A DNA stretch of 64,000 nucleotides from positions 10,284,740 to 10,348,739 of the forward strand of contig JAJEKV010000008.1 of the NCBI GenBank assembly GCA_021234155.1, read 5' to 3'. The position numbers and the translations under genes are program-made. This document shows positions 10,302 through 19,998 of the stretch, one piece after another. The DNA is from Isoetes taiwanensis (Eukaryota > Streptophyta > Lycopodiopsida > Isoetales > Isoetaceae). The notes below the pieces were generated by a model, which did no database searches, was not told the origin of the DNA, and worked only from the letters and a program-made list of their open reading frames with translations. How positions within the stretch are numbered: position 1 is the first letter of the stretch; each line of letters starts with the position of its first letter.

Positions 10302-10595
10302 ATTGAAGACCTAAGATTGCAGCGACAACATTGTCTAGGATAAACCTGTCTTCAAATGGCCTGATTGTGAAGAGCTTATGATCTTGTCCATGATTGGCTT
10401 TCGCCCGACAGCAATGGCACTAGAGATGATATTGTAAACTACATTAGAGAGAGAAGTGGGCCTGTAATCTGAAAAGCCAGCTACATCAATCTTTGAAATG
10501 AAGGTAATTAGACTGGTATTAATTCTGGTATCAAGACGCTTTTCTGAACTCATTGGCAATGTTGGTAATGCAATCTCCAATAAATGTTTCAGCAG
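10302..10595 (-). mobile_element. L1-type LINE relic, cut by the duplication boundary
   Basis: The minus strand encodes a piece of L1 reverse transcriptase: NTSLITFISKIDVAGFSDYR, then SLSNVVYNIISSAI, matching the LIPK...YRPISL..VVYK block of plant L1 ORF2. The relic continues past the duplicated segment only in copy 2 (21,415-22,085). Here it is cut at 10,302, so the duplication breakpoint lies inside an older LINE. Confidence 0.75.
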
Positions 10596-11454
10596 GCTTG
10601 CCTAAGCACTCCTACAATAATTTCTAAAATTCTTAGATTATCCACGTGTAGGACACGTCATCCAAAAATTGATGTGGGTGAAACTCATCTGATAGACTTA
10701 TTGATTTTCAATTTTGCAGTTGGGGAAATTTGAAATTCTCCCAAAATCTTTCGTGCCTCTTATCCCTAGTTCTGACCTAGGCTTCCCTTTTTTTTTTAAC
10801 TCTTTCTTTCTGCCTTCCTTCCAATTTGATCAGATATTGCATTGGATTTGAAGGTGAAGGTCATTGTTGTGTCCCTCATTGAAACTATCCAGAGTATACT
10901 TTGACATGTCTTATTTATATTCTTGCCCATATATCATCCACGCTTTGCATCATATGATAAGGCCATGGACAAGGAAAGACCACCATCCGATCTTAGTGTC
11001 TATGAACCATAATATCGGTACAAATCCATTGAAGCTACAGATAGAAACTGCATGTTCTTATTATAGGTCATACTGCAGCAGGCATGCCAGAGACTGATGT
11101 TGAGAGTACCGGATGCACAACAGAGTCCCTTGCACCAAGAAAAGTGGATATTGCATACTTCATCCTTGCCAGGTTTTAAAGTTTTCATTTCTAATTTCTT
11201 TTCTTTGTGCTCTGCATGCATATGCATCTTGCTTCATATTCTTTGCATCTTCCATTTTGCACAAGGCACAACTGTGAAATTTATTTACAAGTAGTTTATC
11301 AATATTTTAGTCATGGTATTTATGAGATGAGAGCATCGCCGGCGTGGAAACCTTGTGTGTACTTTGCTTGTGGAATTGCAAGCATGGAAGCAATTGCATG
11401 TTCTTGCGTACATTATAGAAGGATGATAGTTCCGGCCCATCTTCTCCAAACAGT

Positions 11455-12095
11455 TCACAGTGGGAGCTAGCTGGAGAAGATGACATCAAAATAAGATCAT
11501 TAGAAATGCTAGATTTGGAGTCTTGATGCTTGCTTCCTCAGCAAGATTTGGGATGCCAAGGCCCTTGAACAGGTTAAAACAACATACAACCAGCGCCACA
11601 TAAACCCTATGTTGGAATATGGCCCACGGCACTACCTGCGCACCCATTTACCTATGAAAAGGTGCAGAGTCATTGTCTTGATTCGCACAGGTGCACACCG
11701 TCTTCAAATCTCTGAATTGAGATGGGCAGATGGATTGGGAAGCCACGCCAGGACAGACTTTGTAAATGCTTCCAAATGGGAGCCATTGAGGATGAATGCC
11801 ATATCCTTCAAAGCTCTCCAGCATATGATCAAATCTGGACATGCTATGCCAAGTTCGTCAAGCCTGGCCAGCCACTACATATGATAGAGTATGGCTTCCA
11901 TATGAATGATGGGATCATACCTTCAAGAGGTCATGGATATGCGGGAACAACTATGATCTTGGATACACCTGACATGTATGTATATTTTATAATGTATATT
12001 TGTATACTTTGACAACAATCTTATTACTTCCACGATTTTTCCCTTGAAAATCGTTCAGAGCACCAGACGATAAAAACCATTCTATTCTATTCTTC
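11455..12095 (+). mobile_element. 5'-truncated LINE 3' end with ATTCT tail (copy 1)
   Basis: Plus-strand frames encode the C-terminal end of a LINE ORF: VLIRTGAHRLQI, then RLCKCFQMGAIEDECHIL with the Cys/His pattern seen at the end of many non-LTR reverse transcriptase proteins. The same pattern occurs in the 30-kb LINE (CDICGLGEVEDEEHVFLNC). The element ends GACGATAAAAACC followed by ATTCT repeats at about 12,078-12,093 instead of poly-A, as in clades that use short tandem tails. The coding part is in two frames, so it is dead. Confidence 0.65.
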
Positions 12096-12224
12096 AAATG
12101 TTTTCTCTAAGTAAATAGGAGGTTATTGTGTTTGCAGCGCAATAATTAGATCCTAATTAAATTATTTTGGAATTTCTCTTAAGGTAGACGATAAGTTTAC
12201 TTGCCTTAGAGATGAGAAGGGCAG

Positions 12225-12300
12225 CCTTTCAAAGTCTAGTGGCAGGACCTTAACCCCCCACACTCGAGGTTAAGAGTTCAAATTTGGCCAACATCGATCT
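12225..12300 (+). repeat. tRNA-derived SINE-like head (copy 1)
   Basis: GTCTAGTGGCAGGACC resembles a tRNA A box region, and 33 bases later CGAGGTTAAGAGTTCAAATT resembles the B box. The duplicate at 23,665 keeps a better form (GGTCTAGTGGCAGGA ... GAGGTCAAGGGTTCAAATT). Spacing and order fit a tRNA-derived SINE head. A defined body and tail are not clear because a minisatellite follows directly. Confidence 0.45.
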
Positions 12301-12324
12301 AGTAATGGGGAGGTTATGTGTTCT

Positions 12325-12540
12325 AGTACGACCAACCGATCTTGTGGTAGAGACCTTAAACCCACCATATGTGTACTCGATAATCACATGTAAAATAGCT
12401 CCTAGCATATCGCGACCAACCGGTTCTGCAGTAGAGACCTCAAACATACCATATGTACTCGATAATCATATGTAAAACAGCTCCTAGCATATCACATCTA
12501 TGTAAAACAGCTCTAGCATATCACATCTAGGTAGTGGACT
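12325..12540. repeat. 85-base minisatellite (copy 1)
   Basis: Two units at about 12,330 and 12,414 each contain CGACCAACCG, GTAGAGACCT, CCATATGT, ACTCGATAATCA and AAACAGCTCCTAGCATATC (with small changes), followed by a partial unit. Copy 2 of the segmental duplication has a differently arranged array (23,785-24,060), so the array changed length after duplication. Confidence 0.75.
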
Positions 12541-12934
12541 GGCTTCTATGTGTGATATGTAGAATAAAGTGATGTAGAATGTACTCATGATGCGATTGTT
12601 AATGCTTGGCACGTGTAGTCTATGGACGCATGACGATTGCACGACATATTGCTGTTAGCTTAGATCTTAGCTTCATTAGTTATATCACCCTTAGTCCAAT
12701 TATTGTTGAGTTATTTGACCAATCACATAGAACTTTGGCTTCTCTAAGCCATGGCTTCCAAGTAAAATTTGATAATTAAATAGCCATGTATTATCCCTAA
12801 GTTCTTATGTATTGTGCATTCATATAGAATAGAATAGAATAGTGTGCTACGTAGAACCTTGATTATATCCTTGAACATTTATGTCAATAGTAAAGCTTTA
12901 TAATTGCCAATGAATCCGTGAATGCTTTTATTAG
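12541..12934. other. Non-coding duplicated sequence with GAATA microsatellite and L1 target site
   Basis: No gene is seen. A GAATA microsatellite (three units, about 12,828-12,843) has about five units in copy 2 (24,316-24,345). Bases 12,920-12,934 (GAATGCTTTTATTAG) are the left target-site duplication of the L1 that follows. Confidence 0.7.
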
Positions 12935-12998
12935 GGAGAAAATAAAGCACTTGGTGGGTTGGAGAGAATGAGCGCACTCTCACCGCGCCTCGGGACCC

Positions 12999-13418
12999 GT
13001 GCATCACCCAGCCCTGATGGATGAGGCTTTGCTCGAAGCTGTTCTCCAGGGGCTGGGTTTTGCCATTCCCCCCCAGGGCCATGAGAGCACCCTTCAAGCC
13101 ATTGAAGATTTGATTAGTTTAGCCTTCAACAATCAGTCTAGAATAGGTTTCTGTAGAGCAGATTTCGAGTTTTTTAACAAGTTTTTTCTCTGCATCCTTT
13201 GTTTTGACAGAGTTGGCTCCCTCAGGGTTTCGGCCCACAATTCTCAGCCTTATCTCGTCCTGGGCAACAATTTCGAAAGGAATCTCTTTCTTCTAGGGGT
13301 CCCCACAGAATTTGGAATTGATTCTCTCTATCACTGGGCAGATTTCTTTGATCTCCAGCCAGCAGAAGTTTTCGATGACCTTGGAATTGTGGTGTGGAGG
13401 TTCGGGGTGGCAAATTAA
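12999..13418 (+). CDS. Upstream ORF of the L1 (ORF0-like), 139 aa
   Basis: The ORF lies in the L1 leader, about 350 bases before ORF1. It starts MHHPALMDEALLEAVLQGLG and is rich in hydrophobic and aromatic residues with several Cys. I recognise no domain. The second L1 in this window also has an ORF of similar size (108 aa, 58,825-59,151) upstream of ORF1, but I see no clear similarity between the two. It could be a real leader protein, a 5' extension of ORF1, or chance. An upstream ATG at 12,968 is in another context and not used here. Confidence 0.45.
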   Translation: MHHPALMDEALLEAVLQGLGFAIPPQGHESTLQAIEDLISLAFNNQSRIGFCRADFEFFNKFFLCILCFDRVGSLRVSAHNSQPYLVLGNNFERNLFLLGVPTEFGIDSLYHWADFFDLQPAEVFDDLGIVVWRFGVAN

Positions 13419-13770
13419 TCCTGTTTTTTCTTGATTTCTTGATTTTCCCCTTTTCTTTCCTTTTTTCTCAGTTTTCTTCTGGTTTTTTCTGGTTTCTTGA
13501 AATTGCTGCTTCTTTGATGGTCGATGGGACCCTCTTCCCTTGACTAGATCCTCGCAGGTCGTCCAGGGTACGAGCAGTCCTTTCTCATTATCTAGGCAGC
13601 TTTCCCCCTTCTCTTTCCAATCATTCTTATTCCCCATTTTCTTTGTCCTTTCCTCCATCTTCGGATCATTCGCCCCTTTTCATTTCTTTTCCCCCTTCTT
13701 TCGCTTTCTTTCAGCTCATCCTTGCTCTTTGCCTCTGTTTCGACCGCCCCCTTTTTATCTCTGAGGCACC

Positions 13771-15420
13771 ATGAGAACCAAGGGATCGACAAGCAAACCG
13801 GTTATGGGAGGATCTTCTTCTTCAGCAAGGATCCCTTACGAGTACAAAGACATGGACCCAATTCTGATTATTCAAAGTTGGGACCAAATTTTTGTTTTAG
13901 ATGACAAGAAAGATCAATCGTGGATCAAGATGAAAGATCTCAAGGCGGCTTTTGACATAATCAGAGAACAACAAGAGGCAGCAGCAGAATGCATGGGAGT
14001 GCAGAAGGAGGGACAAATCCTGGTGTGCAAACTTGAAATGCAGAGACTGAAAAATCAATACAAAGAAGGCAAAGCCAATGATCGCGACCTAGCCTGGCAG
14101 ATGCTTCAGAAGATACAGGAAATGGATATCCTCTTGTATCAACTCATAAGAGTTAAGACGGGACATTCGAAAGAAGACTACTGTAGCCTTAAAAACCAGA
14201 TCTTCAGGAGGTCCATGACGGAAATGTTGCAGGCAGCAAAAGGTCTTGTTGAAGAACTTGAGGATCTTGGGTGGAAATCCAAAGCCTCATTTCGGTTCGT
14301 GAAGGTCTGGGAAGAAGCAGATGATCATGTTATTGAGAATTTCCGAAAGGGATTCAAAAATAGGCTTCCCCCTTTTGCCGCTGAAACTCTGAAGGAAGTA
14401 GAAATGGACTATAAAACCTACCAACTCCCGCTCAAAACTCCTACCAAATGCGAAATTGCTGACAGTAATGGCTATTTCCACCCGACTGATTGTGCAAACT
14501 GTGACTGCCAAAATTGTACCAGCATCAAGGAGCAGAACCTGGACAAGAACAAGACAAAGGTCTCCAAGCAAACTCTGAAGTCCTCGGTTCCGATCATGGG
14601 AAAATATGACAAAATCAATGGTAACTCTTACAAGAACGCTTTGCTCAATTCTTTGAATTCTGTTAATGTTGCCATTGACTCTGTTGTAAAGGAGGATATT
14701 AAAAAGGAAGAGGACATTCTTGACCTTAGTAATATTCTTGACAATTCGGCCAATATCAGATATACTAATCATGGAATTCTTGTCCACTTCCCTCAAAATT
14801 GTCCCTCCATAAGCACAGTAAAGTATTGGATCACCAAGACTCTGTTGGTTCCTATTTTTTCTATTCTTAAACTGGACAATAAAACCTTTCAGATCATTTG
14901 TAGAGAGGAAAAGAATGTCCCTATGATCCTTACCAGGAAAATCTCCGTCATCTCAGGTTTTCCAGTGTATATAATGAAATGGGACCCTCTCTACATTCCA
15001 GGAGATTTCTCCATGATTGCTACCACCACTTGGATCTCTTGTCTGAATCTTCCTATGGGGTGCTGGACAGTCTCTCACCTTAGTGCCATTGCTAGCAATT
15101 TAGGGGAAATCATCCAAGTCTCTACCCCCCAAACCAGTTTCCCCTCTGTCTGTATTCAAAAGAAGATTTATTCTAATTGGGAGGACTGTATTCCCTGCAA
15201 AATTCCTAAAAGGGGGATGTTTGACCTTAAAATCTCTTACTCTAAAATGCCTCTGGCTAAGAGTTCTCCTCCAAAAGAGCATCATAAAGAATTTAAGATC
15301 CAGAAAGATGTGGAAACACATCAAACCAAGCAGGTTTGGAGACCAAAGGCTAAGCTCATGGAAGACAACTATATCAGCAGAGCTGTCTGCAACACCAGCA
15401 TGAGGGAAACTAGAGTATAA
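13771..15420 (+). CDS. L1 ORF1 protein (nucleic-acid-binding), 549 aa, intact
   Basis: The frame is open from MRTKGSTSKPVMGGSSSSAR. Residues about 50-215 are charged and helical. A compact Cys cluster, CANCDCQNC, at about residues 245-253 is a possible metal knuckle but not a standard CCHC. Residues about 325-470 contain a segment resembling the DUF4283-type domain of plant L1 ORF1 proteins (KWDPLYIPGDFSMIATTTWI followed by LNLPMGCW). Such proteins bind the element RNA in the retrotransposition particle. A short in-frame ORF at 15,502-15,765 (basic, ending just past the ORF2 start) may once have been the C-terminus. Confidence 0.75.
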   Translation: MRTKGSTSKPVMGGSSSSARIPYEYKDMDPILIIQSWDQIFVLDDKKDQSWIKMKDLKAAFDIIREQQEAAAECMGVQKEGQILVCKLEMQRLKNQYKEGKANDRDLAWQMLQKIQEMDILLYQLIRVKTGHSKEDYCSLKNQIFRRSMTEMLQAAKGLVEELEDLGWKSKASFRFVKVWEEADDHVIENFRKGFKNRLPPFAAETLKEVEMDYKTYQLPLKTPTKCEIADSNGYFHPTDCANCDCQNCTSIKEQNLDKNKTKVSKQTLKSSVPIMGKYDKINGNSYKNALLNSLNSVNVAIDSVVKEDIKKEEDILDLSNILDNSANIRYTNHGILVHFPQNCPSISTVKYWITKTLLVPIFSILKLDNKTFQIICREEKNVPMILTRKISVISGFPVYIMKWDPLYIPGDFSMIATTTWISCLNLPMGCWTVSHLSAIASNLGEIIQVSTPQTSFPSVCIQKKIYSNWEDCIPCKIPKRGMFDLKISYSKMPLAKSSPPKEHHKEFKIQKDVETHQTKQVWRPKAKLMEDNYISRAVCNTSMRETRV

Positions 15421-15501
15421 TACCAGTGATTTCCAGGGTACGTACTTTCCAGACAAAGGTATTATATTCCAAATTCCTTCTAAAGTGGTGATCCTATCAA
15501 T

Positions 15502-15765
15502 ATGAGCATCTCAACTTTGGATCTTGGCATCTCAACTTTGGATCTTGACAATCTTGGCATATGTGAGGAAACCAGGAAGGAAGACTCAGAAGATGACTTT
15601 GACTTCCAAGTCAATAGCAAGACTTCCACTCTGGAAGATGTGACCTGGTCTGCAATCAACAACAGAAGGAAGAGGGGAAAGAAAAATTTCAAAGAATATA
15701 CCTTGGGACCCCCAAGAAGATCCCCAAGAAAGATACTCCCCCCCTCCAATGGATATAAATCTTAA
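15502..15765 (+). CDS. Short basic ORF between L1 ORF1 and ORF2, 87 aa
   Basis: This frame is the same as ORF1 but is separated from it by stops at 15,418 and shortly after. It has an acidic first half and a basic end (NNRRKRGKKNFKEY, then GPPRRSPRK). It overlaps the ORF2 start at 15,749 by 17 bases. Basic tails of this kind end many plant L1 ORF1 proteins, including the second L1 here (RSKRRSKKSRI near 56,755), so a lost ORF1 C-terminus is likely. Confidence 0.4.
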   Translation: MSISTLDLGISTLDLDNLGICEETRKEDSEDDFDFQVNSKTSTLEDVTWSAINNRRKRGKKNFKEYTLGPPRRSPRKILPPSNGYKS

Positions 15766-18700
15766 AGGTATCACTTGGAATATCCAAGGCATCAACTCGA
15801 ATCTCAAAAGAGGTAGACTGAAGGTCTGCCTAAGTTCTATGAATCTTGATTTTATTTTCTTTCAAGAGCATAAGATTCATGATGACAATATCAACTCAAT
15901 AATTAAAGATGTTCTACCTGCAGACTTTCAGCATTGGTCTCTCAAAGCTAACAATACTTCTGCAGGAATTACTATAGCTTGGAATAACAGGCTTAACCTT
16001 GTTGACATTCAAATAGTCAATGACAACAGTATAAGATGGCAAATTATTCATGGGAAGGTTGGTGATAAAAGGATTGCTTTTATTAATGTTTATGCTTATC
16101 ATCAGCCCCCGGATAGAGTTAGCCTTTGGGATGTCATTAACAGGAGTTTAGAGAGAATTCCCTATGATGAATGTGTTTTAGCAGGGGATTTTAATATGGT
16201 TACCCACAGTTATATGAGAAGTGCAAACTTCAGGCCCCTGACTGACAATGAATTCTCAAGTTGGAATTCTCTTCTTTACTCTCACCATCTCTCTCTGGCC
16301 AGGAAAACCCCCCATTCTTATGGCTGAAGTGACCACAGAGATCAGCCAGTTTGCTGCCTTCATGACAGATTTTATCTTAGTGAAACCCTTTGGAACAACA
16401 GCTCTAGGGTCACTAATCTCACCAACTACACTCTGTCCGACCATTTTCCTCAGCTCATTAATATTTGTGGCAGTATTGCTCAGAGGAAGAGAAATTCTTT
16501 TTTTAAGCTTAATACTAATCTTCTTGAGCTTGATGATTTTCTGCCTAATCTTCAACAGATTGTCTCTCAAGATAGGAAACCTAATGGCAATAGAGGTTGG
16601 ATGGATTGGTGGGTGAGGGTCTCTAAAAGAATCAAGAATTGGCTCAAGGTTTGGGGAAAAGAAGTCTATAGAAGCAACACTGCCCACTTACAGGATCTAA
16701 GATCCCAGTTAAACCTGGCTCAGGAACAGCAAAGGGATGAAATCAAAATTCAGATAGAGAGAGAAGAAATCAGAATTGCCAGGGGCTGGAAGATCAAGGC
16801 AAAGGTTAAGGAACTTAAGGAAGATGAGAGGTGCAATTCGAAGTATTTTTTTATCAAAGCCAAAGGAAGGGTTAAGAGAAATCATATCTATAGTATTCTT
16901 TGGGAAGGCAACAGTATCGACAATGACATGCAGCTTAAGCGTGCTGCCAAAACTCATTTCTCCAGAATTATGGGAACTGAGGAAAATATTAGAAGGGAAG
17001 ATATTGAAAATTTCGTGTACATCCAACAAAAAGTAACTGAACAGATGAATGACAGATTATCTAGACCCTTTAGTTATGAGGAAATGCTGAAGGTTCTTCA
17101 GGGAATGGAGAATGGTAAAACTCCAGGTCCTGATGGTCTTCCAGCCGAATTTTTCAAGAAATCTTGGGGCATCCTGGGTATGGATATTGTCTCCCTTGCC
17201 AATGAGTTTCTGATGACTAAGCAGCTGGACTGTAGGGTCAATACAAGTCTGATTGCTCTCATCCCGAAGATTGAGCTTCCAATTACTTCTCTGATTACAG
17301 ACCTATATCTCTAACCAATGTGGTTTACAAGTTAATTACAGGTACCATTGCTGCTCGGCTCAAGCCCATCCTAGAGGAAGTCATCAGCAACACTCAAAGT
17401 GCCTATTTAAGGGGAAGGTATATTCTAGATAATGTTGTTGCTGCTTCTTTAGGTATCTCTTGGGTCAAAGATTCTAACCAGTCAATTGGCCTCCTTAAAC
17501 TGGACATCACAAAGGCTTTTGACACAGTAAGTTGGGCTTTCTTATGCTGGTGTTGCAAAAAACTTGGATTCTCTGACAATGTAATATCAGTTTTCCAAGC
17601 TATTCTTAACAACTCTAGATCTGCTGTTCTTATTAATGGCGAGTACAACCCTTTTTTCGACATTAAAAGGGGTGTTAAGCAAGGTTGCCCTCTTGCACCC
17701 TTCCTTTTCTTAATTGTGATGGAGGGCCTGAATAGCCATTTCAAGAGAGCAAAAGATTTACATCTAATCAAGGGTCTTAGTCTTCCCTCCCAGGAGGCTG
17801 AAGAGATCCTTAATGTCCACTTTGCAGATGATACTTTTCTTTTTCTTCATTTGGAAAACCAATCCATTCAGCACACTCAGGCTATTTTGGAGGAGTTTGG
17901 CAAGTGCTCGGGATGCAAAATCAACCCTGTCAAAACCAAGTTAATCTCAAGGCATCAAGAAGAGGGTGAGCAAGCAGCTACAAGATTGGGATGTATATAT
18001 CTCTCCCCTAATACTAAAACAAAAATTCTAGGCATCCCTTATGCTATTAGGATTAATGCTTGTGAGCTTTGGGAGGACTTAATTGATAAATTCTACAGAA
18101 AGGTTGACTCCCTTAACTCCAAATTTCTATCTAAAAATGGAAGAGCCATTTTGGCAAATTCAGTTATCTCTTCCTCTCAGGTCTACCAATCCTCTATCAT
18201 TATGGCCCCTTAGAAGGTTCTGACTAAAATGCAAGGGATTATTGGTAGATTCATTGCAGGAGGATCTAGTAGGAGATGGTGGATCCCTATCTCTATGGAA
18301 GAATGTTGCAAGCATAAAAAGTTGGGAGGTCTGGGAGTCATAAATATTGAGAAACAGGCCACTGCTCTGGCTGCAAAATACTTTTACAGGGCCTGTAACA
18401 ACCAGATCAATCACCCTGTGAGTGATCTTATTTCTCATTATATCAGTAAGTGCCACCCCTTTGGTTGGAGGAACCTCAAAATGCAGCTGCCTCACAGCAT
18501 TTACTTTGACTTCACCATTCCGACTACCATGCCTTTGATTAGCAAGAAATGGATTAGGGCATGGCTAAAGGTAAAAGGTATGTACACATGGAAAGAAGGG
18601 CTTTCACAAGACCAACCTATTTTCTGGAGTCCTTCTCTCATTTTAGATGACCCTAATATTTGTCTTGCTACTAACTTCCCTAAGTTAGCCAAGCAATGGA

Positions 18701-19329
18701 CCAATAGTGGAATAATCTATATAAGGGATATTACTGATGATTTTGTTTATCAGGACTCCAACCTAGCAAATCTAGGAGATGACTCCAGGCAGCTTTTTAA
18801 CATTATCTCTCATAGATTGGCAGTTGGAGAATGGCATGATACGGATGTATTTTGGCATATTAATGGCTTCTGTGGTTACAGAGTAAACTTGGCCTACAGG
18901 TATCTCAACAGGGGCCAAGAAATTTCCATTCACAGGAAATGGAATATTGATCCTGATAGGGCACTAAGAAACTTGAACTTTATGTGGAAAAGTCCAATCC
19001 ACCCAAAAATCAAGGCCTTTATGTGGCAGCTTTGGCACAAAGCTTTGGCTACCAACAGAAAAAGGTGGAGGCTTAACATGTCTAATTCTGACATTTGTGT
19101 TAGATGCTTACAGGATCAGGAAGATGAAGCACATCTTTTTAAAAATTGCCTATGGGCAGAATGGACTCTGGAGCTTGCAGAAACTGAGCTGAATATTCCT
19201 GGCTTGGCCAATATGCAAACTGTTGAGCTCTTCTTCCCTGAGAACCCAGTGGAATGGAGAAGATACATTCTCCTATGGAGAATGTGGAAAGGAAGAAATA
19301 CCTTGATTTTCAAGGAGGAAATCATTTAG
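15749..19329 (+). pseudogene. L1 ORF2: AP-type endonuclease and reverse transcriptase
   Basis: The endonuclease starts MDINLKGITWNIQGIN and shows QEHKI, VYAYH, AGDFNMV and SDHRDQP, the usual metal and catalytic blocks of the exonuclease-endonuclease-phosphatase fold. The reverse transcriptase has SLTNVVYKLI, LDITKAFDTVSW, KQGCPLAPFLFLIVME and HFADDTFLFLH. The C-terminal zf-RVT segment has PKIKAFMWQLWHKAL, then CVRCLQDQEDEAHLFKNC (about 19,096-19,150). Three breaks are visible: a TGA at 16,325-16,327 in the place of the Trp before SDH, a frameshift near 17,278, and a TAG at 18,211-18,213. Otherwise it is full length (about 1,190 codons). It nicks target DNA and copies the RNA at the nick. Confidence 0.95.
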
Positions 19330-19420
19330 CCCAAAGCCATTATTAAGCAGGCCCAATATGATATAAATTGGGTTTTGGAAGTATTCGGGAATCAGAACTA
19401 AGACTCAATTCCGTTATTTA

Positions 19421-19768
19421 ATGTTGATTTTCCCTTTGTTTGCAGGTAATACTCTGATCATGTTCAAGAGGCTGAGGTGGAGGAGGATGAATCTCCATGC
19501 GAATGCGCTATGGCTCACACAGTTTGGAGTCGAAGTACCCAACGAGCACGGGGATGATTGTCAATGCAATTGTGCATGCACCTCATATCTAGATGAGAAA
19601 AGATATATTTTGTGCACTGCCAAAGACAAGAAAGACAGGTTCAATCCAGGAAAGGCCCATATGTGCAAATGCCCTTATTGCCTATTCATTGTGGCTAACA
19701 AGGGAATGGGAAGGAAGGATCATTCGAAGAGGGAGCCTAAGAAAAGGAGATATTCGGGTGAACACTGA
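19421..19768 (+). CDS. Cys-rich ORF at the L1 3' end, 115 aa
   Basis: This ORF lies between the end of ORF2 and the poly-A tail. Its middle has CQCNCACTSYLDEKRYILC, and about 20 residues later HMCKCPYC, followed by a basic tail (KREPKKRRYSGE). The Cys pattern suggests a metal-binding fold. It is not in the ORF2 frame. The other L1 in this window has nothing similar at its 3' end. It may be a third L1 protein, a distal piece of ORF2, or host sequence picked up at the 3' end. I know no matching family. Confidence 0.45.
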   Translation: MLIFPLFAGNTLIMFKRLRWRRMNLHANALWLTQFGVEVPNEHGDDCQCNCACTSYLDEKRYILCTAKDKKDRFNPGKAHMCKCPYCLFIVANKGMGRKDHSKREPKKRRYSGEH

Positions 19769-19998
19769 TCACTTGGATAATCCTAACACAACTGATATAT
19801 CTGCTTGAAACTGCCAAAAACTTTTCAGCTCTACTTTTGATTTTGGATAGTTTGGTTTTTTCAGGGTCTATAACCTACCCTTTCCTAAAGGTTATTCTCT
19901 AAAAAAGCTTTTTATAGCTTTTCATGTACTTTGTATATTTACCATACGGACTTAATATATACTTCAGCCTTCAATTAAAAAAAGAATGCTTTTATTAG

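Larger units (their letters stand above)
12935..19983 (+). mobile_element. Nearly full-length plant L1 LINE (7,049 bp)
   Basis: The element is flanked by a perfect 15-base target-site duplication GAATGCTTTTATTAG (12,920-12,934 and 19,984-19,998). It ends in CAATTAAAAAAA. The duplicated segment at 24,422-24,436 has the same site once, without the element, which proves the limits. It carries a 5' leader with a 139-codon ORF, ORF1, ORF2 (endonuclease, reverse transcriptase and a Cys/His C-terminus) and an extra Cys-rich ORF before the tail. ORF2 has only two in-frame stops and one frameshift, so the insertion looks fairly young and is certainly younger than the segmental duplication. Confidence 0.95.

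Noticed and set aside
10864-11470. Several 65-90-codon ORFs also present in copy 2
   Set aside because: Same reason: duplicated non-coding DNA. No motif or codon pattern supports coding.
14287-14796. 169-codon minus-strand ORF
   Set aside because: It is antisense to L1 ORF1, whose sense frame is clearly coding.
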